A stretch of DNA of 17,093 nucleotides from Clostridia bacterium (GTDB lineage Bacteria > Bacillota > Clostridia > Oscillospirales > CAG-272): NCBI GenBank assembly GCA_017556845.1, contig JAFYMA010000252.1, positions 1 through 17,093 on the forward strand. The letters run 5' to 3'. The first letter of the stretch is position 1. Each line of letters starts with the position of its first letter. The notes beneath the pieces were generated by a model. It did not search any database. It was not told the DNA's origin and saw only the letters and a list, made by a program, of their open reading frames with translations. A program made the position numbers and the translations under genes. Below are positions 1 through 7,257 of the stretch, piece after piece.

Positions 1-234
1 CACGGGATCCTCCACATGACCGCAAATCACATTAGGAAAGCTGTTCATCGCCAGCATTGCCCCCTCGCCGGTGCCGCAACCGGTGATGACATAGTCAGCA
101 GCACCGGAGTTCAGCAAAATGGCACCCAGAATGCCCACCTGGACATAGGTCAGTTGGGCCTCGTCCTGCGCGGTATACATGCCGTAGTTATCCACAGTGT
201 GTCCCATGGGCTCTACCACATTTTTCAAAGCCGT
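1..234 (-). CDS. RpiB/LacA/LacB-type sugar-phosphate isomerase, internal fragment
   Basis: Seen: the minus strand reads open from about 234 to the window edge, through KNVVEPMGHTVDNYGMY, then AILLNSGAADYVITGCGTGEG and a stretch ending CGHVEDP. Known: this matches the N-terminal half of RpiB/LacA/LacB sugar-phosphate isomerases, which interconvert aldose and ketose phosphates (ribose-5-P/ribulose-5-P or galactose-6-P/tagatose-6-P). The Cys in TGCGTG sits at the active site and the glycine-rich loop binds phosphate. The first ~23 residues of the family are missing: upstream of the match the frame meets a stop inside the rhamnosidase gene. The 3' end lies outside the window. By hand count GC is about 57% over 1-180 against about 46% over 241-420, and codons favour G/C endings (GCC, CTG, GGC), unlike the neighbours. 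It probably comes from a different genome or replicon region. Family is fairly sure; exact substrate unknown. Confidence 0.8.
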
Positions 235-1855
235 CAAAATACTTATCTATAACTGACGTATTTCCGTAATGCAAATACGCTTGATATGCCGCAACAAGAT
301 ATGATGAGCATACGGGATCTGCAGGACGGCTTCCGAAAACATACGGAGCTGTGCACGTTATCTCTCCGCTTTCCGATTGTGCGCAGTATATATCGTCAAC
401 CACCTTGACGAGCAATCTTCCGACATCGAAATTATACGGTGTTTCTTCAAATCTGACCGTTGAATCATTCATCCAGCCCATTCTTTCGTCTCTTTGTGGG
501 CAGTCGGTGAAAATACCGAATATATTAGACCTTTCGCACATAAGCGTATTTTTATGTATTTTATTCACAAGCGGAGATCCGCATTCAAAATACACGTTTT
601 TGTCAACATCCGAATAAAGCGAAAACGCCGTAAAATCATCCTTATTCGGAATTGATGCATATCCTTCAAGCTGCATATACCGAAATCCGTGATAAGTAAA
701 TTGTGGGATCCATTGATCTCCGTCATCCTCATCACCCGAGGCAATATACGTATCTGTGCAGGCAGCACCTCTGAGCGGCTCTGTATACAGCTCTCCGCTT
801 TCATCGTCAAGGACCTCTGCGTGCTTCATTTTAATTTTCTGACCGCACTTCATACCGTAATACAGCGGTAATGCACACACACCTGCGATATTCTGTCCAA
901 AATCAAAAACATATGTATCATCGCCCGTTTTAAACATTGAAACGGGCTTGTATATTTCGTGTGCCTTGATGCTTTGAGACGTCATCGGCTTCATTTCTCC
1001 GCACATCTCATTGCAAGACACCGCAGAAAGAAAATCAAAATCGTATATTCCGGCGTCATATGTCTCACCGTCGAAAATGTTCGTTTCCGTTATCTGCGAA
1101 TAAGCAACATCCCAGCTTTCATCGGTAAACACCTTTTCTTCACTGCCATCGGTATATCTTATATAAATTACCGCCGCAAGCTGAGTTTTGCCCTCAAAGC
1201 TTATTTCTCTGCCGCCCGTATACTTTTTAACGTGATAACTGTCAATGTGCCGCCATCCCGGAGCAACGCTTACCGATATTATGGGATCTCTGCCGATAAA
1301 ATACCGTTGAATATCGGGTATGACGGAATAATAGCACGCCTTACTGTAATCACTGTGTATCGGATCAAGAACGCTTTCTCCGACGGACGCTCCGTCTATT
1401 TCCACCTTATGATAGCCAAGACCGCAAACGTACAACGATACGCTTTCTACCGTTTTTTCAAGCTTTATCTGCTTTACGAACTGAAGAACGCGTCTGCCAG
1501 TTTTTTCATCGGGGTGAGTTATCCAGACATTCGGAAAATCAATGCATCCGCTGAATATTTCAAATGTACGCTTTGCCGTATCTCCGTTTTGGCTGTCAAC
1601 GGTCAATTCTACATTTATCATCTGTCCTTGCGGCAGCATCTGCCCGTTATACACAAGCGATTGATCGCTGTCTGCAACTATTCCGCTGTCAAAAAATTCA
1701 CCGTCGGAATCAGACATCGTCACTCTGTACGACATTTGTGCATCTGACGCCGCATCACTTGCAAGCGACCAGGAAATTACGGGAGAATCGTTTGCGGTTA
1801 TATTACCTGATGATATCGGGCTGTAATCAAGATATATTTCAGTTATCTTAAGCAT
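188..1855 (-). CDS. GH78 alpha-L-rhamnosidase, C-terminally truncated
   Basis: Hydrolyses terminal alpha-L-rhamnose from plant glycosides or pectin-type oligosaccharides (family knowledge). Seen: an N-terminal beta-sandwich-like part (about 1-110), a Bac_rhamnosid_N-like region (about 115-285), a concanavalin-like part with FDFGQNIAG near 320-330, then the start of the (alpha/alpha)6 barrel. The hallmark TDCPQRDERMGWMND lies at about 450-464; its Glu (about 457) is the likely general acid. Typical GH78 enzymes are several hundred residues longer. The second catalytic carboxylate, near the barrel's C-terminal part, is missing because the frame runs into the isomerase fragment and stops after 555 residues; the last ~10 residues are not native. 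No signal peptide, so probably cytoplasmic, acting on imported sugars. The start has AAGGAG 6 nt upstream, overlapping the stop of the U32 gene 10 bp away, so it is probably co-transcribed as the last visible gene of the operon. Confidence 0.92.
   Translation of the reverse strand: MLKITEIYLDYSPISSGNITANDSPVISWSLASDAASDAQMSYRVTMSDSDGEFFDSGIVADSDQSLVYNGQMLPQGQMINVELTVDSQNGDTAKRTFEIFSGCIDFPNVWITHPDEKTGRRVLQFVKQIKLEKTVESVSLYVCGLGYHKVEIDGASVGESVLDPIHSDYSKACYYSVIPDIQRYFIGRDPIISVSVAPGWRHIDSYHVKKYTGGREISFEGKTQLAAVIYIRYTDGSEEKVFTDESWDVAYSQITETNIFDGETYDAGIYDFDFLSAVSCNEMCGEMKPMTSQSIKAHEIYKPVSMFKTGDDTYVFDFGQNIAGVCALPLYYGMKCGQKIKMKHAEVLDDESGELYTEPLRGAACTDTYIASGDEDDGDQWIPQFTYHGFRYMQLEGYASIPNKDDFTAFSLYSDVDKNVYFECGSPLVNKIHKNTLMCERSNIFGIFTDCPQRDERMGWMNDSTVRFEETPYNFDVGRLLVKVVDDIYCAQSESGEITCTAPYVFGSRPADPVCSSYLVAAYQAYLHYGNTSVIDKYFDGFEKCGRAHGTHCG
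205..235. other. Chimeric junction between isomerase and rhamnosidase fragments
   Basis: Two protein families meet here in different reading frames of the same strand. Rhamnosidase similarity ends around YFDGFEKC, and isomerase similarity begins around ALKNVVEP. Base composition and codon use change at the same place. Neither gene has its natural end: the rhamnosidase loses the C-terminal part of its catalytic barrel and the isomerase loses its start. No transposase, inverted repeat or integrase site is visible. An assembly misjoin is the simplest explanation; a true rearrangement is possible. The exact breakpoint cannot be placed to the base. Confidence 0.75.
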
Positions 1856-1865
1856 CGTTATCTCC

Positions 1866-3086
1866 TTAGCCGCCTCTTATTATATCGCCCTTTTTGACAT
1901 CGAACGGCATTACCATATCAAATATCATACCGGGATGAGGCGCAGATTCTATTTCTGCTCCGTCTGCATCAAACATATCTCCGACGGTAAATCCGGCACC
2001 TGCCTTGCCCGGTGTCAAAAGCTCTGCCTTTTGCCCCTTTACGACCTTGTTTTTTTGCAAGAACGTCGCCCTTCGTGTTTTTTCATCGTAAGATATTGCG
2101 GTTGCTATGTACGCCTTTTCACGCAGATAGCCGCCCTCTGTCACGGTCTTCGCATCGTTCATCGGATCATCAAAATAGTATCCCGTATCGTATTCTCTGT
2201 GGCTTACGGAATTCAATTCATACATCCATACAGGATCGTATTTGTAATTTTTCGGATCCTTCGTATATGCATCAAGCGCCATTCTGTACGTATTCGTGAC
2301 AACGGCGGTATAATATGCACTTTTCATTCTGCCTTCGATCTTCAAGGAATCTATTCCGCAGTCAAACAGCTCGGGAATATGCTCTATCATACACATATCC
2401 TTTGAGGAAAATATAAACGAGCCCTCATCCGTCTGCATTATCGTCGGCACGTCGTCCGGACGCTTTTCCTCCTGTAATCTGTACAGGGTATAATTCCAGC
2501 GGCACGGCTGAGTGCAAGCACCTCTGTTTGCATCACGCTTTACGAAATGATTTGATATAAGGCATCTGCCGCTGTACGATATACACATAGAGCCGTGTAT
2601 AAACGCTTCAAGCTCAAGCTGCGGCGGTATTGCGTCCTTTATACGCTTTATTTGTTCGATATTCAATTCACGGCTGAGAACTATACGCTTGGCGCCAAGC
2701 GACATATACATTTTACAAGCTTCGCTGTTCACAACACTCGTTTGCGTAGATATGTGTATTTCACAGTCCGGAATTATCCTTTTAAGCAAGGATAAAACTC
2801 CAAGATCTGCAACGATGAACGCATCAATTCCTATATCCTTGATCTCGCAAAGGAAATTTTCAAGCATACCGAACTCGGAATCACGCGGCATAGTATTCAG
2901 CGTAAGATATACCTTTACGCCTCTTTCGTGTGCGTATTTACACGCCTCTGCAAGCTCCTCGTTATCAAAGTTATCGGCTGCCGAACGCATACCGAACAGC
3001 TTTCCGGCAAGATATACGGCGTTTGCGCCGTAAAGTATTGCCGCCTTCATTTTTTCAAAATTACCAGCAGGTGATAAAAGCTCCAT
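1866..3086 (-). CDS. trhP: U32 peptidase-family protein, TrhP/YrrO-like tRNA hydroxylation protein
   Basis: Seen: 406 residues starting MELLSPAGNFEKMKAAILYG, a TIM-barrel-like N-terminal region, and the U32 signature at about 160-178 (EAFIHGSMC...SGRC). Cys168, Cys175, Cys191 and Cys195 form a four-cysteine set suited to an Fe-S cluster. Known: U32 proteins of this type (E. coli TrhP/YegQ, B. subtilis YrrN/YrrO) carry out prephenate-dependent 5-hydroxylation of uridine at the tRNA wobble position; the label 'peptidase' is historical. Context supports this: in B. subtilis yrrO lies just downstream of the mltG homologue yrrL, with yrrM and yrrN between, and here the U32 gene abuts mltG directly. 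Its ATG follows the mltG stop with no gap, and its AAGG ribosome site lies inside the last mltG codons, implying coupled translation. Family is near certain; the tRNA role is inferred from similarity and synteny. Confidence 0.87.
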   Translation of the reverse strand: MELLSPAGNFEKMKAAILYGANAVYLAGKLFGMRSAADNFDNEELAEACKYAHERGVKVYLTLNTMPRDSEFGMLENFLCEIKDIGIDAFIVADLGVLSLLKRIIPDCEIHISTQTSVVNSEACKMYMSLGAKRIVLSRELNIEQIKRIKDAIPPQLELEAFIHGSMCISYSGRCLISNHFVKRDANRGACTQPCRWNYTLYRLQEEKRPDDVPTIMQTDEGSFIFSSKDMCMIEHIPELFDCGIDSLKIEGRMKSAYYTAVVTNTYRMALDAYTKDPKNYKYDPVWMYELNSVSHREYDTGYYFDDPMNDAKTVTEGGYLREKAYIATAISYDEKTRRATFLQKNKVVKGQKAELLTPGKAGAGFTVGDMFDADGAEIESAPHPGMIFDMVMPFDVKKGDIIRGG

Positions 3087-4454
3087 TTATTTTTCCGCCT
3101 TGATCTCAGCAATATTTTTTTCGTGCTCCGACTTTGTTGAAGCATACAGCATTTCACCGTTGGAACGGGAAACAAAGTAATAATAATTCGATTTACCCGG
3201 CTGGATAGCAGTCAATATAGCGGTAGAACCGGGATTGCATATAGCTCCGGGCGGAAGTCCCTCGTACAGATAGGTATTGTACGGAGTATCTATTTTCAGG
3301 TCATCCGGAGTTATTTCGTTTTTGTGAGTTTCAAAAACATACTGTATCGTCGCATCGCTTTCGAGATACGGGAACTTTCCTTTACTGTTAAGTCTGTTGT
3401 GAAAAACACTTGATACTATTTCAAAATCGGTCGAATACTTCGCTTCGCTTTCTATCATTGACGCCAATATGATATACTCGTCAAGAGTCATATCAGACTG
3501 CTCTATTGCATCGTAATAAGCATCGTCAAACTTCGCATCAAATCCGTCAAGAAGCGTGCGGATTATTCTGCTTTCGCTCCAATCCTGATAAAACTCATAC
3601 GTATCGGGGAACAAATACCCTTCAAGACGGTATTTTCTGTCCTTTGATATTTCCTGCTTTTCGAGAAGCTGTATGAACTTATAATCGCTGTAATCTCCGT
3701 TTTGTATTGCATCGACGAAGCCCTCCTTTGTTCCCATTCCGTTGGAAACGAAAAGGTCGATTATTTCATCCACCGTAAAGCCCTCGGGGATGGTAAGAGT
3801 CAGTATTACTCTCTCGCTTGACTGCCGCTTGAAGAAGGCAAGCAGGCTGTCATAGTTAAGGCTTGATGATACGGTATATTTACCGGGCTGAAAATCTCCC
3901 GGCTCTTGCTTTAAGCGTGCGTAATATTTGAACACGGTAGGATATTTTATTATCCCCTCCTCACCGAGTATATCTGCAAGCTCGCTTACAGTTACAAACT
4001 CGCCCAATGACACCTCCGATGTGACCTCTGCCTTTTGAAAAGCAAAAAGATCGTTTGCTATGGTTATGGCAAAATAACTGCACACACCCGATGCGATCAG
4101 GACGAACACGATATACACAACAGCCATTGTGACGCTGTACATCGTGCTTACACTTTTTGTCACTATTTCTCTGCCAAGCTCGTCAGTCTTTACCTTTTTA
4201 CGCTTTTCTTTTGATTTGACCTCGGATCCGTGCCCTTTTTTGTCAGGCGATGAATATTTACTGTTTTTATCCTTTTGATCATCGGTAACGTCTGTTTCCG
4301 ATTTTTTTTCGGTCACATTATCCTTTTGCTCAGATGATTCGATCGTATTGCTTTCATCATTCCGAGCAAGGAGCGTTTCATCATTTTTATCTTTTATCTG
4401 CTCTGTGTTATCTGACGGCAATTTGCCCTCACCGTTTTTCAGATCATTATTCAT
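3087..4454 (-). CDS. mltG: Endolytic murein transglycosylase MltG (YceG-like)
   Basis: Cleaves nascent glycan strands at the outer face of the membrane and is thought to set strand length (family knowledge). Seen: 455 residues with a charged, low-complexity cytoplasmic segment (about 1-105), one membrane segment (about 107-133), a LysM-like region including TLTIPEGFTVDEI (about 150-240), then the YceG catalytic domain. LASMIESEAK places the catalytic Glu at 335, matching the conserved Glu of E. coli MltG (ASIVEKET). The family marker LPPGAICNPGS and a C-terminal YYYFVSR are present, so the enzyme looks complete. AGAAAGGAA lies about 8 nt before the ATG. It sits 36 bp after the CPBP gene and abuts the U32 gene, a pairing also seen at the yrrL locus of other Firmicutes. 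The long cytoplasmic tail is absent from proteobacterial MltG but Firmicutes homologues can have one. Confidence 0.95.
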   Translation of the reverse strand: MNNDLKNGEGKLPSDNTEQIKDKNDETLLARNDESNTIESSEQKDNVTEKKSETDVTDDQKDKNSKYSSPDKKGHGSEVKSKEKRKKVKTDELGREIVTKSVSTMYSVTMAVVYIVFVLIASGVCSYFAITIANDLFAFQKAEVTSEVSLGEFVTVSELADILGEEGIIKYPTVFKYYARLKQEPGDFQPGKYTVSSSLNYDSLLAFFKRQSSERVILTLTIPEGFTVDEIIDLFVSNGMGTKEGFVDAIQNGDYSDYKFIQLLEKQEISKDRKYRLEGYLFPDTYEFYQDWSESRIIRTLLDGFDAKFDDAYYDAIEQSDMTLDEYIILASMIESEAKYSTDFEIVSSVFHNRLNSKGKFPYLESDATIQYVFETHKNEITPDDLKIDTPYNTYLYEGLPPGAICNPGSTAILTAIQPGKSNYYYFVSRSNGEMLYASTKSEHEKNIAEIKAEK

Positions 4455-4490
4455 ACAAAAATTCCTTTCTTGCTTGCGAAAAACTCAAGC

Positions 4491-5411
4491 TCAGTGCAGT
4501 TTTGACGTTGCCGCCAACGCAAAATATATTGCGCACAGTAAAAACGCAGGCGACAGAAGCGGCACGAGAAGATCTCTTGCGGCTGTGGAAAAATCCTTCT
4601 TTTCGGGATTGCTTTGCGGGCTTACCGTCAATGCATATCCGTATATTATGCGTTCTGCCTGTGACAGAGATACAAAAGCGCACAATAATACAACGGAGCC
4701 TACGATAAATATGAACAATACCGCATTGTTCTGTGCGTTTATCATCTGCCACAGATATCCTTCAAAAAACAGCGTGAATATATTGTTGAGCAGGTGTATC
4801 ACCATACAGGGCACGGCGGAGCGTGTGACGAATGCAACGCACGCGAGAATTATTCCCGATACAAAATACAAAAGAAAATCGTTCAGCGAAAAATGAAGCA
4901 TTGCAAACAAAAGCGATGACATAATTATACTGCAGGCAATACCGTATTTTTTGTACGAGGAAAGAACTATTCCTCTGAAAATGAACTCCTCGGCAAGTGC
5001 AGGACACACACAATACACAAGTATAATAAATACCGTATCAGTCCCGGATACACCGACAGATGAAATGGCGGGTGTATAGCTTCCGTTTGAAAAATATATT
5101 CCCGTCAGTCTTATAAGAGCATTTGCAGAAAACAAAAGAAGTGATGCGGGAATGATAAAAAACAGCGATGAAAGGTTGAACGGTCTTATCATTGAGGACG
5201 TCAAGCCCTCATTGCCGAGTATTTTGCAGTAAAACATTCCGGGTATAACGAAAATAAGAAGCTGCAAAACGAACACCGCAAAAAACATACCGCCGCTGTG
5301 AGAGGTATCGGAAAACTCCACCAATGAGGACAGAGAGGTAAGTATGTATATGACCAATACAAGCAGCGGAAGCTTGTGACAGTCTTTAATCTCTTTCAAC
5401 TGAAATAACAC
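4491..5411 (-). CDS. CPBP-family intramembrane glutamic protease (Abi/Rce1-like)
   Basis: Seen: 306 residues, strongly hydrophobic with about eight membrane segments. Three CPBP motifs appear in order: EEFIFRG (Glu141-Glu142, Arg146), HFSLNDF (His173) and HLLNN (His206, Asn210). These are the catalytic or metal-site residues of Rce1-type intramembrane proteases, so the protein looks active. Known roles of bacterial members include bacteriocin self-immunity, prenyl-protein-like processing and regulated membrane proteolysis; the substrate here is unknown. No peptide bacteriocin gene was found nearby, so immunity is not favoured. The start is uncertain: the first in-frame initiator is a GTG at 5411 whose GAGG is only 3 nt away, and a TTG at 5399 has an AAGG about 11 nt upstream. 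Either way it overlaps the end of the cyclo-ligase gene, which implies translational coupling. Confidence 0.9.
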   Translation of the reverse strand: MLFQLKEIKDCHKLPLLVLVIYILTSLSSLVEFSDTSHSGGMFFAVFVLQLLIFVIPGMFYCKILGNEGLTSSMIRPFNLSSLFFIIPASLLLFSANALIRLTGIYFSNGSYTPAISSVGVSGTDTVFIILVYCVCPALAEEFIFRGIVLSSYKKYGIACSIIMSSLLFAMLHFSLNDFLLYFVSGIILACVAFVTRSAVPCMVIHLLNNIFTLFFEGYLWQMINAQNNAVLFIFIVGSVVLLCAFVSLSQAERIIYGYALTVSPQSNPEKKDFSTAARDLLVPLLSPAFLLCAIYFALAATSKLH

Positions 5412-5982
5412 CTTCCTCGGTTATCAGGGCGTTTGCCCTTATATCAAATCTTCCTTTTGGCAGACGGTCTGTTATAAGACGCTTATATATTATGCCGAGA
5501 ATAACGCCGTTATATGAATTAAGGTATCTGTCATAATACCCCTTGCCATACCCCAGTCTGTACCCTGAACGGTCAAAAACGATAGCGGGAATGAGGCACA
5601 CCGTGTTCGAGGCATTCGTTTTGTCCACCTTTTTGCTTTCGTCCCCCGACGGTTCAAGGATACCGAACGTCCCCTTCTGCAATTCATCAAGTGATGAAAC
5701 GTAATAAAAATCCATTTTGTTCGTTCCTGCAACGCATTTCGGATAGGCTACTTTCTTTCCGTCCTTAAGTGCCTGATATGCGATCGCATTTATATCTATC
5801 TCATCGCGTACGGGAGAATACATAAGGATCGTATCGTAATACATATACGTAGCAGATGACAAAAAGGTCTTGCATATTCCGTCATCCAAGCGCGCTTTTT
5901 CTTCACCCGTTACCGCGCGGCGCTCAGATTTATACCTTTCCCTTATTTTGTCCTTTCGTATCTTGATATCATTCACCTGCAT
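5386..5982 (-). CDS. ygfA: 5-formyltetrahydrofolate cyclo-ligase
   Basis: ATP-dependent conversion of 5-formyl-THF to 5,10-methenyl-THF in the cytoplasm, returning the storage or inhibitory folate to one-carbon metabolism. Seen: 198 residues, the family's usual length. An N-terminal Lys/Arg-rich helix (KDKIRERYKSERR) resembles the ATP-contact region. FGILEP lies at about 106-111, and the hallmark GYRLGYGKGYYDRYL at about 140-154. The ATG has GGAGA about 8 nt upstream, inside the end of the DJ-1-type gene, which it overlaps by 14 bp. Its own end overlaps the CPBP gene. The chain of overlaps shows that these genes are co-transcribed and probably co-translated; no functional link to the neighbours is evident. 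The B. subtilis counterpart is yqgN. Confidence 0.95.
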   Translation of the reverse strand: MQVNDIKIRKDKIRERYKSERRAVTGEEKARLDDGICKTFLSSATYMYYDTILMYSPVRDEIDINAIAYQALKDGKKVAYPKCVAGTNKMDFYYVSSLDELQKGTFGILEPSGDESKKVDKTNASNTVCLIPAIVFDRSGYRLGYGKGYYDRYLNSYNGVILGIIYKRLITDRLPKGRFDIRANALITEEGVISVERD

Positions 5983-6523
5983 ACATTATTTCTCCAAGTA
6001 TTTTTCTTGATACTTCTTCGCCCTTGAAATACCTGATTATAGCCGCCGAAAAATCTATTGCACATCCCATACCCTTTGCGGTTATGACGTTACCGCACAC
6101 ATTAACGCTCTGTCCGGTGTACTCACATTCCTCAAGATACCCTTCAAATCCGGGATAGCAGGTTGCTTTTTTGCCTTTAAGCATACCGTGCCTGCCGAGA
6201 ACAGACGGTGCTGCGCATATGGCACAAACTAACTTTCCGTTATCCATCGACGCTTTTGTGTATCTGACAACGTCGGAGTTATCCGCAAGAGTCTGCGTGC
6301 CGACACCGCCGCCGGGAAGAATAACGCCGTCGGATGAATTTATATCGTTTTCGGTTATTTCGCAAAGCAGAGCATCAGCTGTAAAATCAATTCCGTGAGC
6401 TCCCTTTACAGTCTTACCCTCAACGCCAACCGTTGTAACGTCAATTCCGGCTCTGCGAAGCATATCGACTGTAATAAGTGCTTCACATTCTTCAACACCG
6501 TTTGCACAAAACATATACAGCAT
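5969..6523 (-). CDS. DJ-1/PfpI (ThiJ, YajL-like) family protein
   Basis: Seen: 184 residues spanning the whole DJ-1/PfpI fold. The acidic helix EECE gives Glu14, matching the Glu that activates the nucleophile in DJ-1. GVILPGGG is at about 67-74, and the nucleophile elbow AICAAPSVLG carries Cys103. Cys100 lies three residues earlier. A downstream ITAKGMGCAIDFSAAII matches the YajL/DJ-1 subgroup rather than the PfpI peptidases. Known for the subgroup: glyoxalase III or protein deglycase activity, chaperone activity and oxidative-stress protection, with the exact function disputed. Cytoplasmic. The start has AAGGAG about 10 nt upstream, overlapping the stop of the acetyltransferase gene. It overlaps the cyclo-ligase gene by 14 bp. 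Family is near certain; the physiological role is not visible from context. Confidence 0.92.
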   Translation of the reverse strand: MLYMFCANGVEECEALITVDMLRRAGIDVTTVGVEGKTVKGAHGIDFTADALLCEITENDINSSDGVILPGGGVGTQTLADNSDVVRYTKASMDNGKLVCAICAAPSVLGRHGMLKGKKATCYPGFEGYLEECEYTGQSVNVCGNVITAKGMGCAIDFSAAIIRYFKGEEVSRKILGEIMYAGE

Positions 6524-6537
6524 AACAGTCCGTCTCC

Positions 6538-7257
6538 TTAATCAAGATATATTCCTTCGTATAACGACTCAAGGCTGCCGCCGTTTTCAACGGCAAGAGC
6601 AAATCTTTTTTTGCCTGTTATACGGTAAAATCCGCAATATTTGCAGTAGACCTCATAAGCTTCGTCATCACGCATATATACATATCCGCAAAGCTCGCCG
6701 TTTCTGTAAATGAAGCTTACAGTCATTTCATTTTCTTTTATCATCAGTTCAAACAGCTCGTAAGGCAGAGGAAACATATTTTTTCCCCTTTCGCACGTCA
6801 GCTTATACAGTAACGGTATATCGTCAACCTGCTTTAACTCAAATTCACCGCAGTTTACTATCTGATAGGTGTTTTTGAATACCTCTGTGCCTATATCGAA
6901 CTTTTTATAAATATCGTAGTGATAATTCTCCTGGGGAACTACGAATACTATCGGCGCACCGCTTTCCTTATACATTTTTACGGTTTCGGTAATAAGGATT
7001 CTGAAGACACCTTTAAGGCGGTATTTACTGAGCACTCCGACGCCGTAAAGATAAACGCCCTTGTCGGATCTTATTATATGCGCAACGCTTACAGGCTCGC
7101 CGTTGTATCTGCCTATTACGATATCAACATCGTCTCTTCCTTTTATTACACCGTAAAATTTCTGTGCAAAATCTTCCTGTGAAAAGATCTCGCCAAACAG
7201 TCTTTTTGCCTGTTCAATATCTTCATCTGATTTGCAGTAATCTATGGATATGCTCAT
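6538..7257 (-). CDS. GNAT-family N-acetyltransferase (probable)
   Basis: Seen: 239 residues. The N-terminal half resembles a GNAT fold: an opening CKSDEDIEQAKRLF helix, strands around DIVIGRYNGEPVSVAHI, then YLYGVGVLSKYRLKGVFRIL at about 69-88. That last stretch matches the beta4/alpha3 acetyl-CoA site, where the usual Arg/Gln-x-x-Gly-x-Gly/Ala loop is degenerate (RLKGVF). FVVPQENYHYDIYKKFDI follows at about 105-122, as in many GNATs. The C-terminal part (130-239) may be a second, degenerate GNAT-like half, as in two-domain members; this is inference. Acceptor substrate unknown. The start codon overlaps the ftsK stop by one base (TGATG arrangement), so translation is probably coupled to ftsK. 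The DJ-1-type gene begins 14 bp downstream. Confidence 0.75.
   Translation of the reverse strand: MSISIDYCKSDEDIEQAKRLFGEIFSQEDFAQKFYGVIKGRDDVDIVIGRYNGEPVSVAHIIRSDKGVYLYGVGVLSKYRLKGVFRILITETVKMYKESGAPIVFVVPQENYHYDIYKKFDIGTEVFKNTYQIVNCGEFELKQVDDIPLLYKLTCERGKNMFPLPYELFELMIKENEMTVSFIYRNGELCGYVYMRDDEAYEVYCKYCGFYRITGKKRFALAVENGGSLESLYEGIYLD

Noticed and set aside
959..1747. A long plus-strand open frame inside the rhamnosidase gene
   Set aside because: No recognisable domain, no ribosome site, composition of a shadow frame; the minus strand carries strongly conserved GH78 motifs over the same bases.
4491..5411. CPBP protease as a bacteriocin immunity gene, and the ABC exporter at 13573-15498 as its transporter
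   Set aside because: The two are 8 kb apart in different units, and no short precursor peptide, C39 peptidase domain or modification enzyme was found.
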